Shown: positions 47,313 through 59,637, counted from the first letter of the stretch. The stretch: 64,000 nucleotides of DNA from Chara braunii (GCA_003427395.1 BFEA01000803.1:124724-188723); one strand, 5' to 3'. A program made the numbers and translations. The notes: a model not told the origin generated them from the letters alone.

Positions 47313-48099
47313 ATAACGTCCGGCGGATTGTGTATAGCCGGATGTGAGAGCGAAGAGGCGGATGAACGATGGAATGAGGCGGTGTTCCACTCTCGGTTGG
47401 GCCGCGAAGTTAGTGGTAAACGGCCAGCTGACGGACGTCGGTGAAGTCGGGATGTCGCGTGGGTGCGTTTGGTGAGTTTTCTGCCAGCTCTCCTCCTCCG
47501 GCGCTCCGTCATGCCGTCGTGCTCCTCTTCCGCTTATGACAATTGTCGTCGTGCCATGTTGCCCTTCTCCTTTTGCACGAGGATGTCCACCATCTCGATT
47601 TCCTCCATTTTCCCATTTTTACCATGTCTCCTTCTTCGTTCTCTGGACATAAGACCTTTTCCTCCTCGCCAACCCTGCGTCCACGTTGTCGATGAGAACT
47701 GTAATCGACGTTGCTAAATAATGTCACATCCCGACGAGATGGTCCCGACTCGCAAGTTCCACGTGTGCGTAGGCGGGTAAGGGTCGGTACACAGAGGCAC
47801 ATCCACACGATCACACACACACACACAGAGTGAGAGAGAGATATGAGAGAAAAAGAGAGAGAAGGAAGGCGAGTATGGCTAGGCAAAGGCGGTGAAGATG
47901 AGTGCGCTGGGTAATGGGCCTAAGCGGCATAGCAAGGAAGAGATCGGTGTGCGGTGTATCGGGAATGAGGCAGGAAGCACGAGTAGGAAGAAGATAAAGA
48001 TGCGGGAGGAGAGAGAAGATAGCACGAGAGGAGCAAAACGGAGATGGCTGCACAAGGAGAAAGGAGGCGTGAGGAAGAAGGAGGAGAAGGGGAAGAAGA

Positions 48100-48102
<3 letters not shown>

Positions 48103-48130
<28 letters not shown>

Positions 48131-48163
48131 AAGAAGAAGAAGAAGAAGAAAAGAAGAAGAAAG
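48103..48163. repeat. (GAA)n microsatellite
   Basis: About 60 bases of GAA repeat with few interruptions. It produces the long Ser/Phe/Lys/Arg homopolymer frames on both strands. Confidence 0.95.
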
Positions 48164-49169
48164 ACAAGGGGAGCGAGAGTACTTACCTCCTCTTCTACAG
48201 TCGATGATGGCGACACTCCGGGCATGGGTATGGAGGACCCTGTATCTGAGTACGAGGGACTCTCTGTACATGGCTTGGGTGGTTTCCAGACTGCAGGGAG
48301 CATTGTGACGATGACGACGACGATAGGGGAGAGAGGGAGACTTACCTGTGACGCCAAAGCCCAGCCACCATAGCAGGTGAGCATGGACTACAATGAGGCG
48401 CAGGGGAGGTCTTCCGGTGTAACAAAGGACAGACGTGGGTGTAGTCAGGGGATAGGTGAAGGATGATGATGATGATGACGTGTGCGCACTTACCTTGTAA
48501 TGACGACGGGTTGCATGGGCGACACCTTCAAGTACTTCGGTTGCTGCTGATGTCAACAGTTGCAGTGTTAATTTGTAGGCTGTAGAGGAGTAGGCTGGGC
48601 GTTGAGAGCCAAGAAGGAGAGTGAAGGGACTGCACTCTTGTATAGTATGGAGAGAGTATGTTCTCCTGGACATTGGTTCTCAGTACTACGAACCGCCGTT
48701 GGTATATCATTGGTGCAATGCTGCTCTCTTGACACGATTTGACTATCTGGCTCTCAATGTGATGATGTAATCTGGGTATGTCGTCTCGCTGTTGCTTATT
48801 TTCGATTGCCTATTATTATTATTATTATTATTATTATGTTGGTTGCACGGTATGCTGGGGCTACACGGCATCAGCGAAAGGGGAACGAGGTAGTGAGTGA
48901 AACGAGGAGCTTACCTGATGCTAGTGCGTGCGGTATTGGCCGCGCTTCAGAGGAGTTGATGGCGTCATAGAATAGATAGGATCTGCCATCGATAATTTAG
49001 CGCCAGGTAGGACGTTGACAATGTATCTGTGTCGGCGGTGGTGAAACTATTACAAGCATTGTCTTCTGCTGTGCTCTCATTTGGTGTGATGCGGTTCTAC
49101 TTCGGAGATCACGGTTATCTGGTCTCATGGGTGTAATGCAGCTTGATCTCTGAAGTTCGCTATCACTCA

Positions 49170-49262
49170 TTCTAGTTATTTATTATTGCTATTGTTATTA
49201 TTGTTATTATTATTAATATTATTATTATTATTATTATTATTATATTATTATTATTATATTAT
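49170..49262. repeat. (ATT)n microsatellite
   Basis: Imperfect ATT repeat near the right end of R4. A shorter one lies at 48817-48836 and another at 51290-51370. Confidence 0.95.
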
Positions 49263-49604
49263 CAACAGTCAGACTCGATATCTTTCACGCTTCGCACGTA
49301 TGCGAACCGGCACGTAACAAACTGGCCACGGGGGCCGCTCAAAACTCAGAAATATGGTAGCCAGGAACAAGTTCACTTCTGATGACTATAGCGCAATAGC
49401 ACCCGACGACGCTCTGTTCGCATACACCGGATCGCCTAGGGCATTCCACACGTGGTACTCCGCACTCGCACAAGCACACACGCATGCTACACACTGACTC
49501 GAAGACAACCATGACCACGATTAGTTAATAAAGAATAATTCTTATCAGAAATAACAACTTCACGAAAATTTTCTATAAATCTATTGCTATGCTGTGTCAT
49601 TTCG

Positions 49605-50860
49605 GCCCGGGGATCGCTGCAGGCTTCCTTGCACAGGTCGCTGTGCCAGCGCTTCTGCATGGCTCGCGCAGGGTTGAATGAACGACTAGGTGCTGCTCCG
49701 GAAGCTCGTTGGTCTACCCTGTTCCATTGACAGTAGTATTCATGTTCCCTCGTGGTACCCGCTGGACTGGATTGGGACAGACATACACAGTCTGTGTTGA
49801 ACAGACCCGGACTGGGACAGACGTACACAGCCTGGGACAATCGTACACAGTTTGAGCTAAACAGACACAGTCTGGGACTGATAAGACACGGTCCGAAACA
49901 GACATGCACAGTTTGAGGCAGACGGACAGTCTGGAGCACACACCCAAATACGTGGTCAACGCTGTGACGCACGCAGACATATGCTGTGACGCGAACAAAT
50001 ACTGTGACATACACGGTCACAATGACACACACACACAACATACATACACGGACAAGAGTGAAATACATACATACACGGTGTGGCATGTACACAGACACTG
50101 TGACATATATAATGACATGCACTCAAACACATACAGTCACACAGAGGCATACACAGTGACATGGTCACAATGACACGCGCACGCAACATGCATAAGTAGT
50201 TACGGTGACAGACACAGTGAAACCACACAAATATACAGTCACGCAGATGAAGTGACAAGGTGACACATACGCTGCGGCACACACAAGGTGACACAGTCAT
50301 ACCGTGACAGGTACGCTGTAACGAAGGCACTAAGACACAACCACACACACACGCTACACTCTACCAGCTACGATTGTCGCCACCTACCCTATCCTATGGC
50401 TACTTCCTTAACCACTACATTCTGCGGGCATCTGTAGGCCACCATTGCACGGGCCGCTGTAGCAGCGGCTCTGCGTGGCTTTTGCGGGGTAAATGAATGG
50501 CTCAGCACTACATCTTGAGTTAAACCCTTGTTTTGTACGGACCTGTTTCATCAGCCCAGTGGTGTTCACAGTCCCTCGTGGTACTTGCGAAGATGGACTG
50601 GGACAGTTGTAGTCTGAAACAGACAAACTCGGACTAAGGACAAACACGGTCTGAGACGGACAGGTACAGTCTGAGCCAGACAGACAGGGTCTGAAACAAA
50701 TAGACGCAGTCTAGGACAGACGGGCACAGTCTGAGCCAGACGGACACAATTTAAGACAGACAAAAACAGTCTGGGACAGATGGGCACAGTCTGAGCCAGA
50801 CAGACACAGTTTGAGAAAGACAAACGTAGTCTGGGACGAACAGACAAAGACCGACGCGCA
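49605..50860. repeat. Duplicated block with CAGTCTG-type minisatellite
   Basis: Two related blocks, 49605-49960 and 50415-50860, each with a 'cttctgcatggctcgcgcaggg'-like lead, then 'ccctcgtggta', then a run of about 22-bp units of the type 'cagtctgggacagac'. Inside each unit GTCTG faces CAGAC. Between them (49960-50350) is a looser CA-rich array ('gtgacatacac'). Minus-strand frames through the arrays give Cys/Val/Leu repeats, which I attribute to the period. Confidence 0.7.
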
Positions 50861-51289
50861 GATATGTTGCTAGTATGCAATCACGTGGTACACTACAAAG
50901 TGGTTGCGGGCCACTAAGAGCGCAACATTGACACCACGCCCGCACGCAGGCATGAGGTGGCGTGAGCCTCAGCCGGACAAAGAGATACTATCAGGGCTAT
51001 GGCAGGCATGCCGAATTAGCAAGCATGCACCCACACCGCTTGCAAACAGGCACGCAAGGGCAGCAAGTGTGCATACACGCTAGCTTGGGGGATTGTGAGC
51101 TTCCAGCCGGGTTGTCCAGTCTGAGACTGCGAGCCATCGCTATGATAAGACGGAGTGACGAGGTTGGCAGGGAAAGGGGAGACCGAAAAGGGGAGAAATG
51201 AGAGAGGAACGAGAAAGGGAGGAGTTCTGACAAAGGGAAAACATCAATAAAAGGACATCTTCTTTTCCTTAGTCTGATTAATATGATAC

Positions 51290-51326
<37 letters not shown>

Positions 51327-51860
51327 TGTGTTATTATTATTGTTATCATTATTATTTTATTATTTTATTATTTAACTGATTGATTATTTTTGCTACCTTT
51401 GTTAGATACTACTGTTATCATTAGGCATCAAATAAGGTCGGAGATGATGAGAAGAGTATGGGGCATTGGAGAGGAGGGNGACGCTATCACTTGTGATGGT
51501 ACCCTCCTCCTCCATCCTCCTCCGTACTTATCTTCGTGTGTTCCTCTCAGATGCATGCCCCTCGACCTTACTAATTAGGGTTTGATCCCCGTTGAGTTAA
51601 CCCTGACCTCAGCTAACCCTAAGAGCCAGCAATTGATTGCATGAGTTGTATATGACCAATGACAGGGCGATTGAGGGAGCTCTCCCGGAGTTTAGGCAGA
51701 ACTCTGGAGGTAAGGAACAGGGAGGTATGTGTGCTTCTACATAAACCTATAACCTCATGGGACTGCCTATGATAATACTGAAGGAGTGAATACTTTGAGC
51801 CAGGGATCCTTCAGGGCTAAACCCGGGGACAGGAGCCATATTTATATGTATGTATATTAA

Positions 51861-53150
51861 GCGATTGAGAGGAGCGAGGCTCTAAGAAACCTGCCTCATC
51901 GCGATATCAATATTTATCTATATACATATACTAGGCGATCGAGAGGAGTGAGGCTCTATGAAGCCTGCCTCATCGCCATATATCTATTTATATATACATA
52001 AACTAGGCGATCGAGAGGAGCGAGGCTCTATGAAGCCTGCCTCATCGCCATATATCTATCTATATATATGTAAACTAGGCGATCGAGAGGAGCGAGGCTC
52101 TATGAAGCCTGCCTCATGGCCATATCTATAAGTATACTAGGCGATCGAGAGGAGCGAGACTCTATGAAGCCTGCCTCATCGCCATATATTCATCTATATA
52201 TAAACTAGGCGATCGAGAGAAGCGAGGCTCTATGAAGCCTGCCTCATCGCCGCACCTAAATATGTATATTAGGCGATCGAGAGGAGCGAGGGTCTATNNN
52301 NNNNNNNNNNNNNNNNNNNNNNNNNNNNNNNNNNNNNNNNNNNNNNNNNNNNNNNNNNNNNNNNNNNNNNNNNNNNNNNNNNNNNNNNNNNNNNNNNNNN
52401 NNNNNNNNNNNNNNNNNNNNNNNNNNNNNNNNNNNNNNNNNNNNNNNNNNNNNNNNNNNNNNNNNNNNNNNNNNNNNNNNNNNNNNNNNNNNNNNNNNNN
52501 NNNNNNNNNNNNNNNNNNNNNNNNNNNNNNNNNNNNNNNNNNNNNNNNNNNNNNNNNNNNNNNNNNNNNNNNNNNNNNNNNNNNNNNNNNNNNNNNNNNN
52601 NNNNNNNNNNNNNNNNNNNNNNNNNNNNNNNNNNNNNNNNNNNNNNNNNNNNNNNNNNNNNNNNNNNNNNNNNNNNNNNNNNNNNNNNNNNNNNNNNNNN
52701 NNNNNNNNNNNNNNNNNNNNNNNNNNNNNNNNNNNNNNNNNNNNNNNNNNNNNNNNNNNNNNNNNNNNNNNNNNNNNNNNNNNNNNNNNNNNNNNNNNNN
52801 NNNNNNNNNNNNNNNNNNNNNNNNNNNNNNNNNNNNNNNNNNNNNNNNNNNNNNNNNNNNNNNNNNNNNNNNNNNNNNNNNNNNNNNNNNNNNNNNNNNN
52901 NNNNNNNNNNNNNNNNNNNNNNNNNNNNNNNNNNNNNNNNNNNNNNNNNNNNNNTATATATTAGGCGATCGAGAGGAGCGAGGCTCTATGAAGCCTGCCT
53001 CATCGCCACACCTATATACGTATAACTAGGCGATCGAGAGTAGCGAGGCTCTATGAAGCCTGCCTCATCGCCATATATCTATCTATATATATATGTATAC
53101 TAGATAATTGAGAGGAGCGAGGCTCTAAGAAGTCTGCCTCGTCGCCATGA
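51861..53150. repeat. Tandem array of foldback units, 62-74 bp period
   Basis: At least ten visible units start near 51867, 51932, 52004, 52076, 52138, 52206, 52270, 52961, 53026 and 53100; more are hidden in the gap. The conserved part is 'aggcgatcgagaggagcg', then 'aggctctatgaagcct', then 'gcctcatcgcc', in which GGCGAT pairs with ATCGCC and AGGC with GCCT. The spacer is a variable TA-rich 'tatatctatctata'. The outermost units (51867 and 53100) are the most degenerate, as is usual in tandem arrays. Confidence 0.9.
52298..52954. other. Assembly gap (N run) inside the array
   Basis: 657 undetermined bases within the foldback array, so the unit number is unknown. Confidence 0.99.
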
Positions 53151-54469
53151 TAACTTGTACTCTCCACACCTGATACTAACGAAGTTCGAATGTGTCCTGA
53201 TCAATCCACTTCCAGATGCCTGTTTCCATATAACTAATTCAACCCATTGCTAACTCGCTGATTCTAGTGAGAAAGGATAAGTGAGATCTTGACTAAGAGA
53301 GACTTATCAACCTTGAGATTCTGAATTGATCTCTATCATATGATTTCCTTTCTGAATTGAATGAATGGTATTGCTTGAGGTCATTATGGACATGAGGCTC
53401 ATAATTAACTTTTAAGAGGGAAGAAACATAGTGGAACCGTTGGGACAAACAGGTTGGGAATGAATGTTGTTCATTACCTAGACCAATCAGGCGAGCGAAT
53501 TGATAGAGAGGGTAGGAATTAGGCAGTAGGTCGACGGTGAGCACCAAACACTGGCTCACAAGGCTAGAATAAATCTTCTAGATCCCAACGTCGAAGAAAA
53601 AACGTTAAGATTCTTTCGGACTGTGTTGTGTCTACAGGGTTCAACGCTCTTGGAGAGAACTACGGAAGAGATTCGTAAGGGAACTATAAATTATGTTATC
53701 ATTGGATAACAGGTCGGTAGAATTCCGACTCAACTTCCACCATGGCTTGATACCCATACCTAAGACAAGACCTAAGAAGGGAACAAATAAATCTTCCCCC
53801 TGTATCTATGCCTAAATTGCCCAAATCACACTCAGACGTCTTTGAAAATGTGTGGGGCTAGGGGAAAAGGAGTCAGGGTTAGGAAGGAATGTTGTTTTCA
53901 AGGTTTTGGGGTGTAAGAGTGGCTTGCTATGAATGGATTAAAGGTTGACGTTTGTAGCGCATTTTGTGTCTGCACCTGTATGCGTGTATGTAATGCCTTG
54001 CATCTGCACAGGTGTTGGACGTTTGTGCTGTCTTTTGAATTTGGGATCGACTGAGATATTCGGGCAAAGGGACACGACAATCGTGAAAGTGAGGTCCACC
54101 GCTCAGTCAACTCCCCTGATTTATATCGGTGAAACTCCGACGAAACAGTTTGTCACAGCCCCTCGTTTGTTGTCCTCTTCTCTCTCTCTGCCTACGGTTT
54201 ACCGGGCAGTTCTGTTTGTGACGATATATATATATATATATACTTATGAATGGGATCGTAGTTGGTTGGATTCTGAAAGGCATTTGCCTAGGCTCCTGTT
54301 CGAGAAAATAGGAGACTACAAAGGGGATCGACCCTGACACTCTCACAAGACGAGCAAAGTAAACGTTGAGTCATTGTCATAGTTAGTTAAGCGTGGAAGA
54401 CTGTCCGAGAAGTCGACCTAAATAGATAGTCGGTCCTGAGAGTTAGCACCTCAGGGCTCGACATACGAG

Positions 54470-54785
54470 TTAGTCTTAAGGCGTTCTACCGCGCGTATGC
54501 CTATGCTACGGCGATCGAGAGGACGCCCTCGGCTGGCCTACCTCTGCGATCGCATGTAAAAGCCTTCGCACGTGGGTCAGTAGCTCAGCAGGGATACGCC
54601 CGCCTAAGGGATGGTGACAGCTCCCGCAGGTAGAGGTAATGTTGTACCTCGCGGAACCCTAACCTGTCGTTGGGAGTCGCGAGAGGTATAGCACGCACGC
54701 ACGGTCGGAGTTGGTATTTCGTAGAGTGACAAAAAGAAACTCCTGCGTGACACGACCGTGAGGTCGAACACCAAAAACTACTTTA
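54470..54785 (-). repeat. R2 module, inverted partial copy
   Basis: 'ctcggctggcctacctctgcgatcg', 'gggtcagtagctcagcagggatacg' and 'aacctgtcgttggga' match 59330-59500. About a third of R2 remains, just left of R5. Confidence 0.65.
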
Positions 54786-57027
54786 CGTCTGGGTGTGGGA
54801 CCGCCGCGCGCGACACCGCAATGATGACCGTTGTAACAGCTTGGTCAATTCCTGAAGTCAATTGTCCATGTCAACCCTCTGCTGACTTCACAAATCGCAG
54901 CACTAACCCCCTACTCGTCCATTCCGATCACTCCTCTCAATCCCAGTACCTCCACTTAGCCCAATTGCGGCTGCCTAGCAGCCTGTAACAGTCGAAAACA
55001 GCCAGCGGCAGTGTGCAGCGGCATACAACGACCAACAGTGGACAGCAGCTCGCCCACAAACAATGGGAGTAGCAACCGTTCGTGCATAGTATGCAGCAGC
55101 AGATTGTGCGGCCAGCAGCAGCCAGCGGCAATACGTAGTGCGGTCAACAGGCACAGCAGCAGTTCGCCAGCGGCAGCATACAGCGGTGGCCAGCAGCAAC
55201 AGTAGCAGCCCGTGCCCAGATGCAGCAAACAGCAGCATTACGCAGCAGCAACGTGCCTCAGTATGCAGCAGATTGCACAACAAGCTCATCACAATACTAG
55301 CGGCAAAACGGTGAACCCCCGCATCTGCAGCTTTTCGGCCTCCCTCCGGCTGTTTTCGTTGGTGGGTATTATGTGCACCGGCCAACCACCTAGCCTGCAC
55401 CTCTCAGTTGACCTGCTGTAGCTTTATCCGGCAGCAACAACACTGCCAACTGGAGACTAAAAATGCTATCTCCACCACTTGCCTCCCTTCACTCCAACTA
55501 GCAGCGAACAGCGTACCGCCGAGCAGGTAAGTATGCAGCTCTCACGACTGGTCCCCTCGCGTGCACTGGCTAGTGGCATAAATGGTACACCAGGCTACCA
55601 GCCAACAAATGTGCAATGTCTGTGCTCACGGCACTCCTGTAGTACCCCGGTTTGATGGCTACGAAGCATGCCATCCCACGACTTGCCATCAACTTCTTTT
55701 GTTGCTTGATGTCGTTTCCAGCTGATCAGACAAGTGGCCCACCGGCCATATGTAACTGGTAATTCTCACGGCTGGCTCTCTCCTTGCTGTCTTCAACTAG
55801 GTTGGTCCTCTTCTTTACAGTGTCCGTGTTTGCTGCCTCTAATCCGACTCGGTTCCAACGTCGGCATGATACAACCGGACTAAGATGTGTCTCGAGCGGC
55901 TCAATATGCGAGAGACCCGCCTTCGAGACAAACCTGCTTCCCTCCTTTCCATCAGCTGACCCCTCCTATTACTCCTTAGATGAGTCTGCCCGACGCTCAC
56001 ACCAGATACATGCACTTGGTCAGTCTCACTTAATCAGCGTGGCGGACTTTCCCGTTGAGGTTCGGATCCCTCCTCTACACGCAACACCTTTTCCCGTGGC
56101 CCAACGAGCTCTTTAGGGAGAGTTTACATTCACAACGTTGGCAGCCCGGTAATTTGGCACGCAGCCCGTTCTTTCAACTCACCACGCATCGCCTACCCTC
56201 CGTCCTTTTCTTGTTAGTGAATTGGGTCGTGGCCACAGGCCAAGTGCATGCAACTTATTGACCCCCGATAACTATCTAAAGGGGAAACTTTCGTTAGTTG
56301 TTATCGACGATGAACGGGTCGGAATCTCAGCAGCAAGGGACTTTCTCTCCCCGTTGCGCCTGATCCGCCCATGGCCCTACCCTACAATCGCTTGCTCGTG
56401 GGTTGCCCACTCTCCGAGCGCTCGTCCCTTTAGGGCACAACTTCCAAAACAGCGATGGCGTGTTCGACTATGCAAGTCGGCCGTGCGGATGACAGTGTCC
56501 GACTGTGCATGCCGACCATGCGGATGACAGCTCGCGTGGTCAATGACGACAGTAGCGAATATCGCTATGACAAAGCTGCAGTTGCTAATGTGTAAAATAT
56601 GAGAACGAATCTTCCGCTAAAACACGGAAGGGCACACTCTCCTGTCGAACGGTTCCTCCCTTCACGCACGTGACGTGAAATTGCATCCCGCTTCATTCCT
56701 CCCCCAGGCGCAGTCCCTATCGGTCGAACCCCAGAATCTACCCACTATCACTAACAGTTAACCTCACGATCTACTTCGCAGGTACGGAAACCCCCTATCT
56801 AACACTATCTCCTGCCGGTTTCCATCGAGTAGCGGGCGAGCTCGACCATTCTTCATACCTCCTCCGTCCACTCCCGCCATCTCCTGCGCGGTTTACTTCC
56901 TACCGACTCCCACTATACTAACTCTCCCTCGAATCTGACATCATGTATGGGGTCGCCCACCCCGCAAACCCCGATTTCTGCTATTAGCCCGACGAAATCG
57001 GTCAAGCTATGACCGAGACACCCTGAT

Positions 57028-57231
57028 TGGGAGGCAGCAGTGGGAAATCTTGGACAATCGGCGAAAACCTGATCCAGCAATATTGCGTGAGTGAAGAAGG
57101 GGATTTATCTTGTAAAGCTCTTTCATCGGTAGTGAGATTATGACAAAAACCAAACAAGAAGCCCCGGCTAACTCTGTGCCAGCAGCCTCGGTAAGACGGG
57201 GGGGGCAAGTGTTATTCGGAATGACTAGGCG

Positions 57232-57233
<2 letters not shown>
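57028..57233 (+). pseudogene. rrn18: Nuclear copy of mitochondrial small-subunit rRNA fragment (NUMT)
   Basis: The block runs from GGGAGGCAGCAGTGGG to GGAATGACTAGGCGTA. It contains 'atccagcaatattgcgtgag', 'gccccggctaactctgtgcc' and the 530-loop 'gtgccagcagcctcggtaa', then 'agacgggggggg', characteristic of plant mitochondrial 18S rRNA. It corresponds to roughly positions 345-575 of bacterial 16S. In the other R5 copy 'accctga' is followed directly by the TC repeat, so this is an insertion at exactly that boundary. Substitutions such as CCTCGG for CCGCGG in the 530 loop argue against a functional rRNA. Confidence 0.93.

Positions 57234-57288
<55 letters not shown>
57234..57288. repeat. (TC)n microsatellite
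   Basis: About 27 units. Counterpart of 25211-25286, displaced by the rRNA insertion. Confidence 0.98.
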
Positions 57289-57290
<2 letters not shown>

Positions 57291-58639
57291 GCAAGCTCTT
57301 TCTTACACGCCTCTTAATCTACTAACCTATTGCCTGTCCTGAGCCCGGATTCGGGGTCACCACTCTTTAAAACCCCCGAATCGACCCTCCGCTCGCCCAT
57401 TTTCATCAAGAAACGGGTGAGATCCGCTATCCTCTCCGCAACTCCGTCTCTCCTCCGCCATCTCCAAACCGAATGCATCTTGCCCAATTTCCGTCCAGGT
57501 TCACTCTCCCCTTCCACTGCCTTTTCCTCACCCGTCGCCTGCCACCCGCTGCTACGTAGCACTGCTCGGTACGCCCCTTACCGCTGTCCCGCTGCGCTAT
57601 CTACCCTACCTGCTGTTGTCAGGCCAGCCTCACGTCCGCTCCGCTCGCTCAGTTCGTCGCTGCCTCCCTCAATCCCGACAGCGCTCCGCAGGGACCTGCC
57701 CGACTTCGGAGGGGCTCGCCGATGTGGTTTAAACTAGTCTCTTGCCCCTGTACCCCTGGCCGATAAACGCTGTCCGCAACTGCAGCGTTGTGCGTCTCAC
57801 TTGATGCCTCCAGTCGGCCCGCTTGAGCAGGGCCGCCCCAACGGGCAACCCTCCACAGGGGCCGACGTCGTGAAGTTAGGAGTGTCGGGCCTACTGCAGA
57901 TTTTGAGGGCTGTCACCGATACCAAGGCAAGAAGCTTGGGTGTCGGGGTGGAACTCCGTTAACATACAGCCTGCAGCCTCCGCTGTTGCACCCCGGACTG
58001 CCCCGCCTAGGCACTTTTAGCCACCTTCCATACCTCATCGACACGCCCAAACTTAAGTTTTCCCAATCACTCACCTGCCCTTATGTACGTTGTACTCCTT
58101 GGTTCACACCTTCAACGACGGCATGCTAGAAGGAGGAACGTAGTCAAAGTCCTCGTCTGCCGTGGTGGCCCCTTAATGGAGATTGTGGCGTCCAGAAAAT
58201 GACGACGCCAAACAAACGAGCTGTCAGTACCACTCCGCCCCTGCTGATGGTAAAACCGAGGGGGGGGTAGCCCCGCCGGACCTTTAAATAACCGGACACT
58301 GCGCGACACGCGGCCTTACTGAAACTACTTCAAAGCCTCTCTGTCGTTGGTGTCGTTCTTCGTACGTACGCACAAGTCGCCGGTAAGTGTACCAGTCAAA
58401 TGACAAAATATATTTAGTCATAGTTTAATCAAAGATTAAAAATTTGGTTGGCGTCCACGCCGGCTCTTCAGTCATCCAAGATAAAAAGAAATCACGTGCG
58501 TCTTAAGTCTACGTGCCCACACACTCTCTGCTCTAGTCAACCAACCTGTCAAACGTCAACCACAGACTCAGCCGCGCCCTGCGCGTTATACTTAAACTTC
58601 AAAGCGAACTTATTTCCTGTCACTTGCAAAAACCAGGGC

Positions 58640-58670
58640 GGATACCCTTGTAAGGGTATTCGCACCGACA
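58640..58670 (-). repeat. Palindromic module-end motif, copy 4
   Basis: Minus strand reads TGTCGGTGCGA then ATACCCTTACAAGGGTAT. It closes R5 and abuts inverted R2. Confidence 0.8.
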
Positions 58671-59637
58671 ACGTTGTAGTCCGTGGCAGCCGTCAAAGTC
58701 AAACCCCTTGACTCATCTCCAGGCCCTAGATGATGGAGCTGGTCTCCAAGGCAATAAGAGACGATTGCGGCAACAAGTATGAACCTGTGTACCACCCACT
58801 CTCCGCAGGGTGCAGAAGAGGGTGTGGTTCTCAACCGCACTTGGCGGTTGTCCAGCGCCGAGAGATTAACCCTCAAGGCGCGTGTCAGCCGACATTGCGA
58901 CCCTCGAGACTAACGAGGACCACATGAGTATGGGTACTACATAGTACGTCACCATTGCGACCCCTTGCGTATGTTTACATTGCGAATCGATAGGAGTTAA
59001 CCCTGCGTCCGCACGATCTTATACCAAGCCTCACGCGCGACGCCTATCCGATTTCCACATCGGAAAGTTATGAGACGATCGCTAAGGGACGAGGAGTGTT
59101 GTCTCGTTGTTCGTCTATAGTCGTTCTGTATATGTATAGGTGTATGTGTGTGTGTGCCTTTATTTTTATGTTTTTTTTTGTATAGTGGTGTGCGCGTGGT
59201 GAGTAGGATATGTCCTAGTCGACCGACAACGAATCCCGCTTGGGACTTTAGCCCCCCAAGATATCGGTTCGCGTACGGGTCCGATAGAGGTGTAATACCG
59301 CGCGTACCCCCTATGCTACAGCGAACGAGAAATGCCCTCGACTGGTCCACCTCTGCGATTGCAGTTGATCAGCTTTCGTACTGTGGACGGGTAGCTCGAC
59401 GGGGATACGTCCACCGAAGGGAGATGACAACTCTCGTAAGGTGGAGGTAAGTCATGTCTCGCGTAGGACCTATCCTGTCGTAGGGGCTCGCGGGAGGTAT
59501 GGCTGGCACACTCGGCCGGAGCGGCTTGCGGAAGCTCCATGTATATTCACGACGAGGATTCAAACCAACTCCTGTGTGACGCGGCCGGGAGGGTCCCGCG
59601 TTGCCTTGTGCGGTACCGGACCGATGCGCTCGACAGG
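58671..59637 (-). repeat. R2 module, inverted copy (left arm of a foldback)
   Basis: Full-length inverted R2, beginning 'acgttgtagtccgtggcag' and ending 'gatgcgctcgaca'. With the direct R2 at 60099-61050 it forms the arms of an inverted repeat around R3. Confidence 0.85.

Larger units (their letters stand above)
44592..49320 (+). repeat. R4 module, copy 1
   Basis: Begins TGTCGGAAG with only half of the palindrome (TAAGGGTATTTGG), then 'gccatgtttttgcattcgacac'. It aligns with 61051-64000: 'ctcaatgtctcggccacgactaagta', the tRNA-like blocks, purine-rich stretches, and the foldback units with GA repeats. The right edge is uncertain. Long minus-strand frames such as 47879-48673 run through the GAA repeat and are not supported as a gene. 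Confidence 0.8.
51655..54470 (-). repeat. R1 module, strongly diverged inverted copy D
   Basis: Its ends resemble inverted R1. 'gattgagggagctct...agaactctggagg' at 51670 matches 16590-16640, and 'ggataacaggtcgg...ttccgactcaac' at 53703 matches 18490-18545. Between these landmarks lies the tandem array at 51861-53150 instead of the hairpins of copies A-C. Sequence 53160-53690 and 53800-54470 has no clear match. Confidence 0.5.
54830..58640 (+). repeat. R5 module, copy 3
   Basis: Alignable with 22981-26820 almost throughout, including the CAG-rich stretch (54985-55210), 'gagcaggtaagtatgcagc' (55524) and the TC repeat. Differences: the mitochondrial rRNA insertion at 57028-57233, and about 50 bases near 58440-58490 ('ttggttggcgtccacgccgg') that the second copy lacks. 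It ends in the palindromic motif, followed by inverted R2 rather than R6. Confidence 0.88.

Noticed and set aside
47879-48673. 264-codon minus-strand ORF as a gene
   Set aside because: It runs through the GAA microsatellite, and its neighbourhood is the R4 repeat. No domain is seen.
51861-53150. CRISPR array
   Set aside because: Regular repeats with variable spacers, but the repeat is longer than the spacer, spacers are TA-rich variants of each other, no cas genes are present and the genome is eukaryotic.
57028-57233. Bacterial 16S contamination or a functional rRNA gene
   Set aside because: Only about 206 bases, embedded cleanly in a repeat whose sister copy lacks it, with plant mitochondrial features (run of eight G after AGAC) and changes in the otherwise invariant 530 loop.
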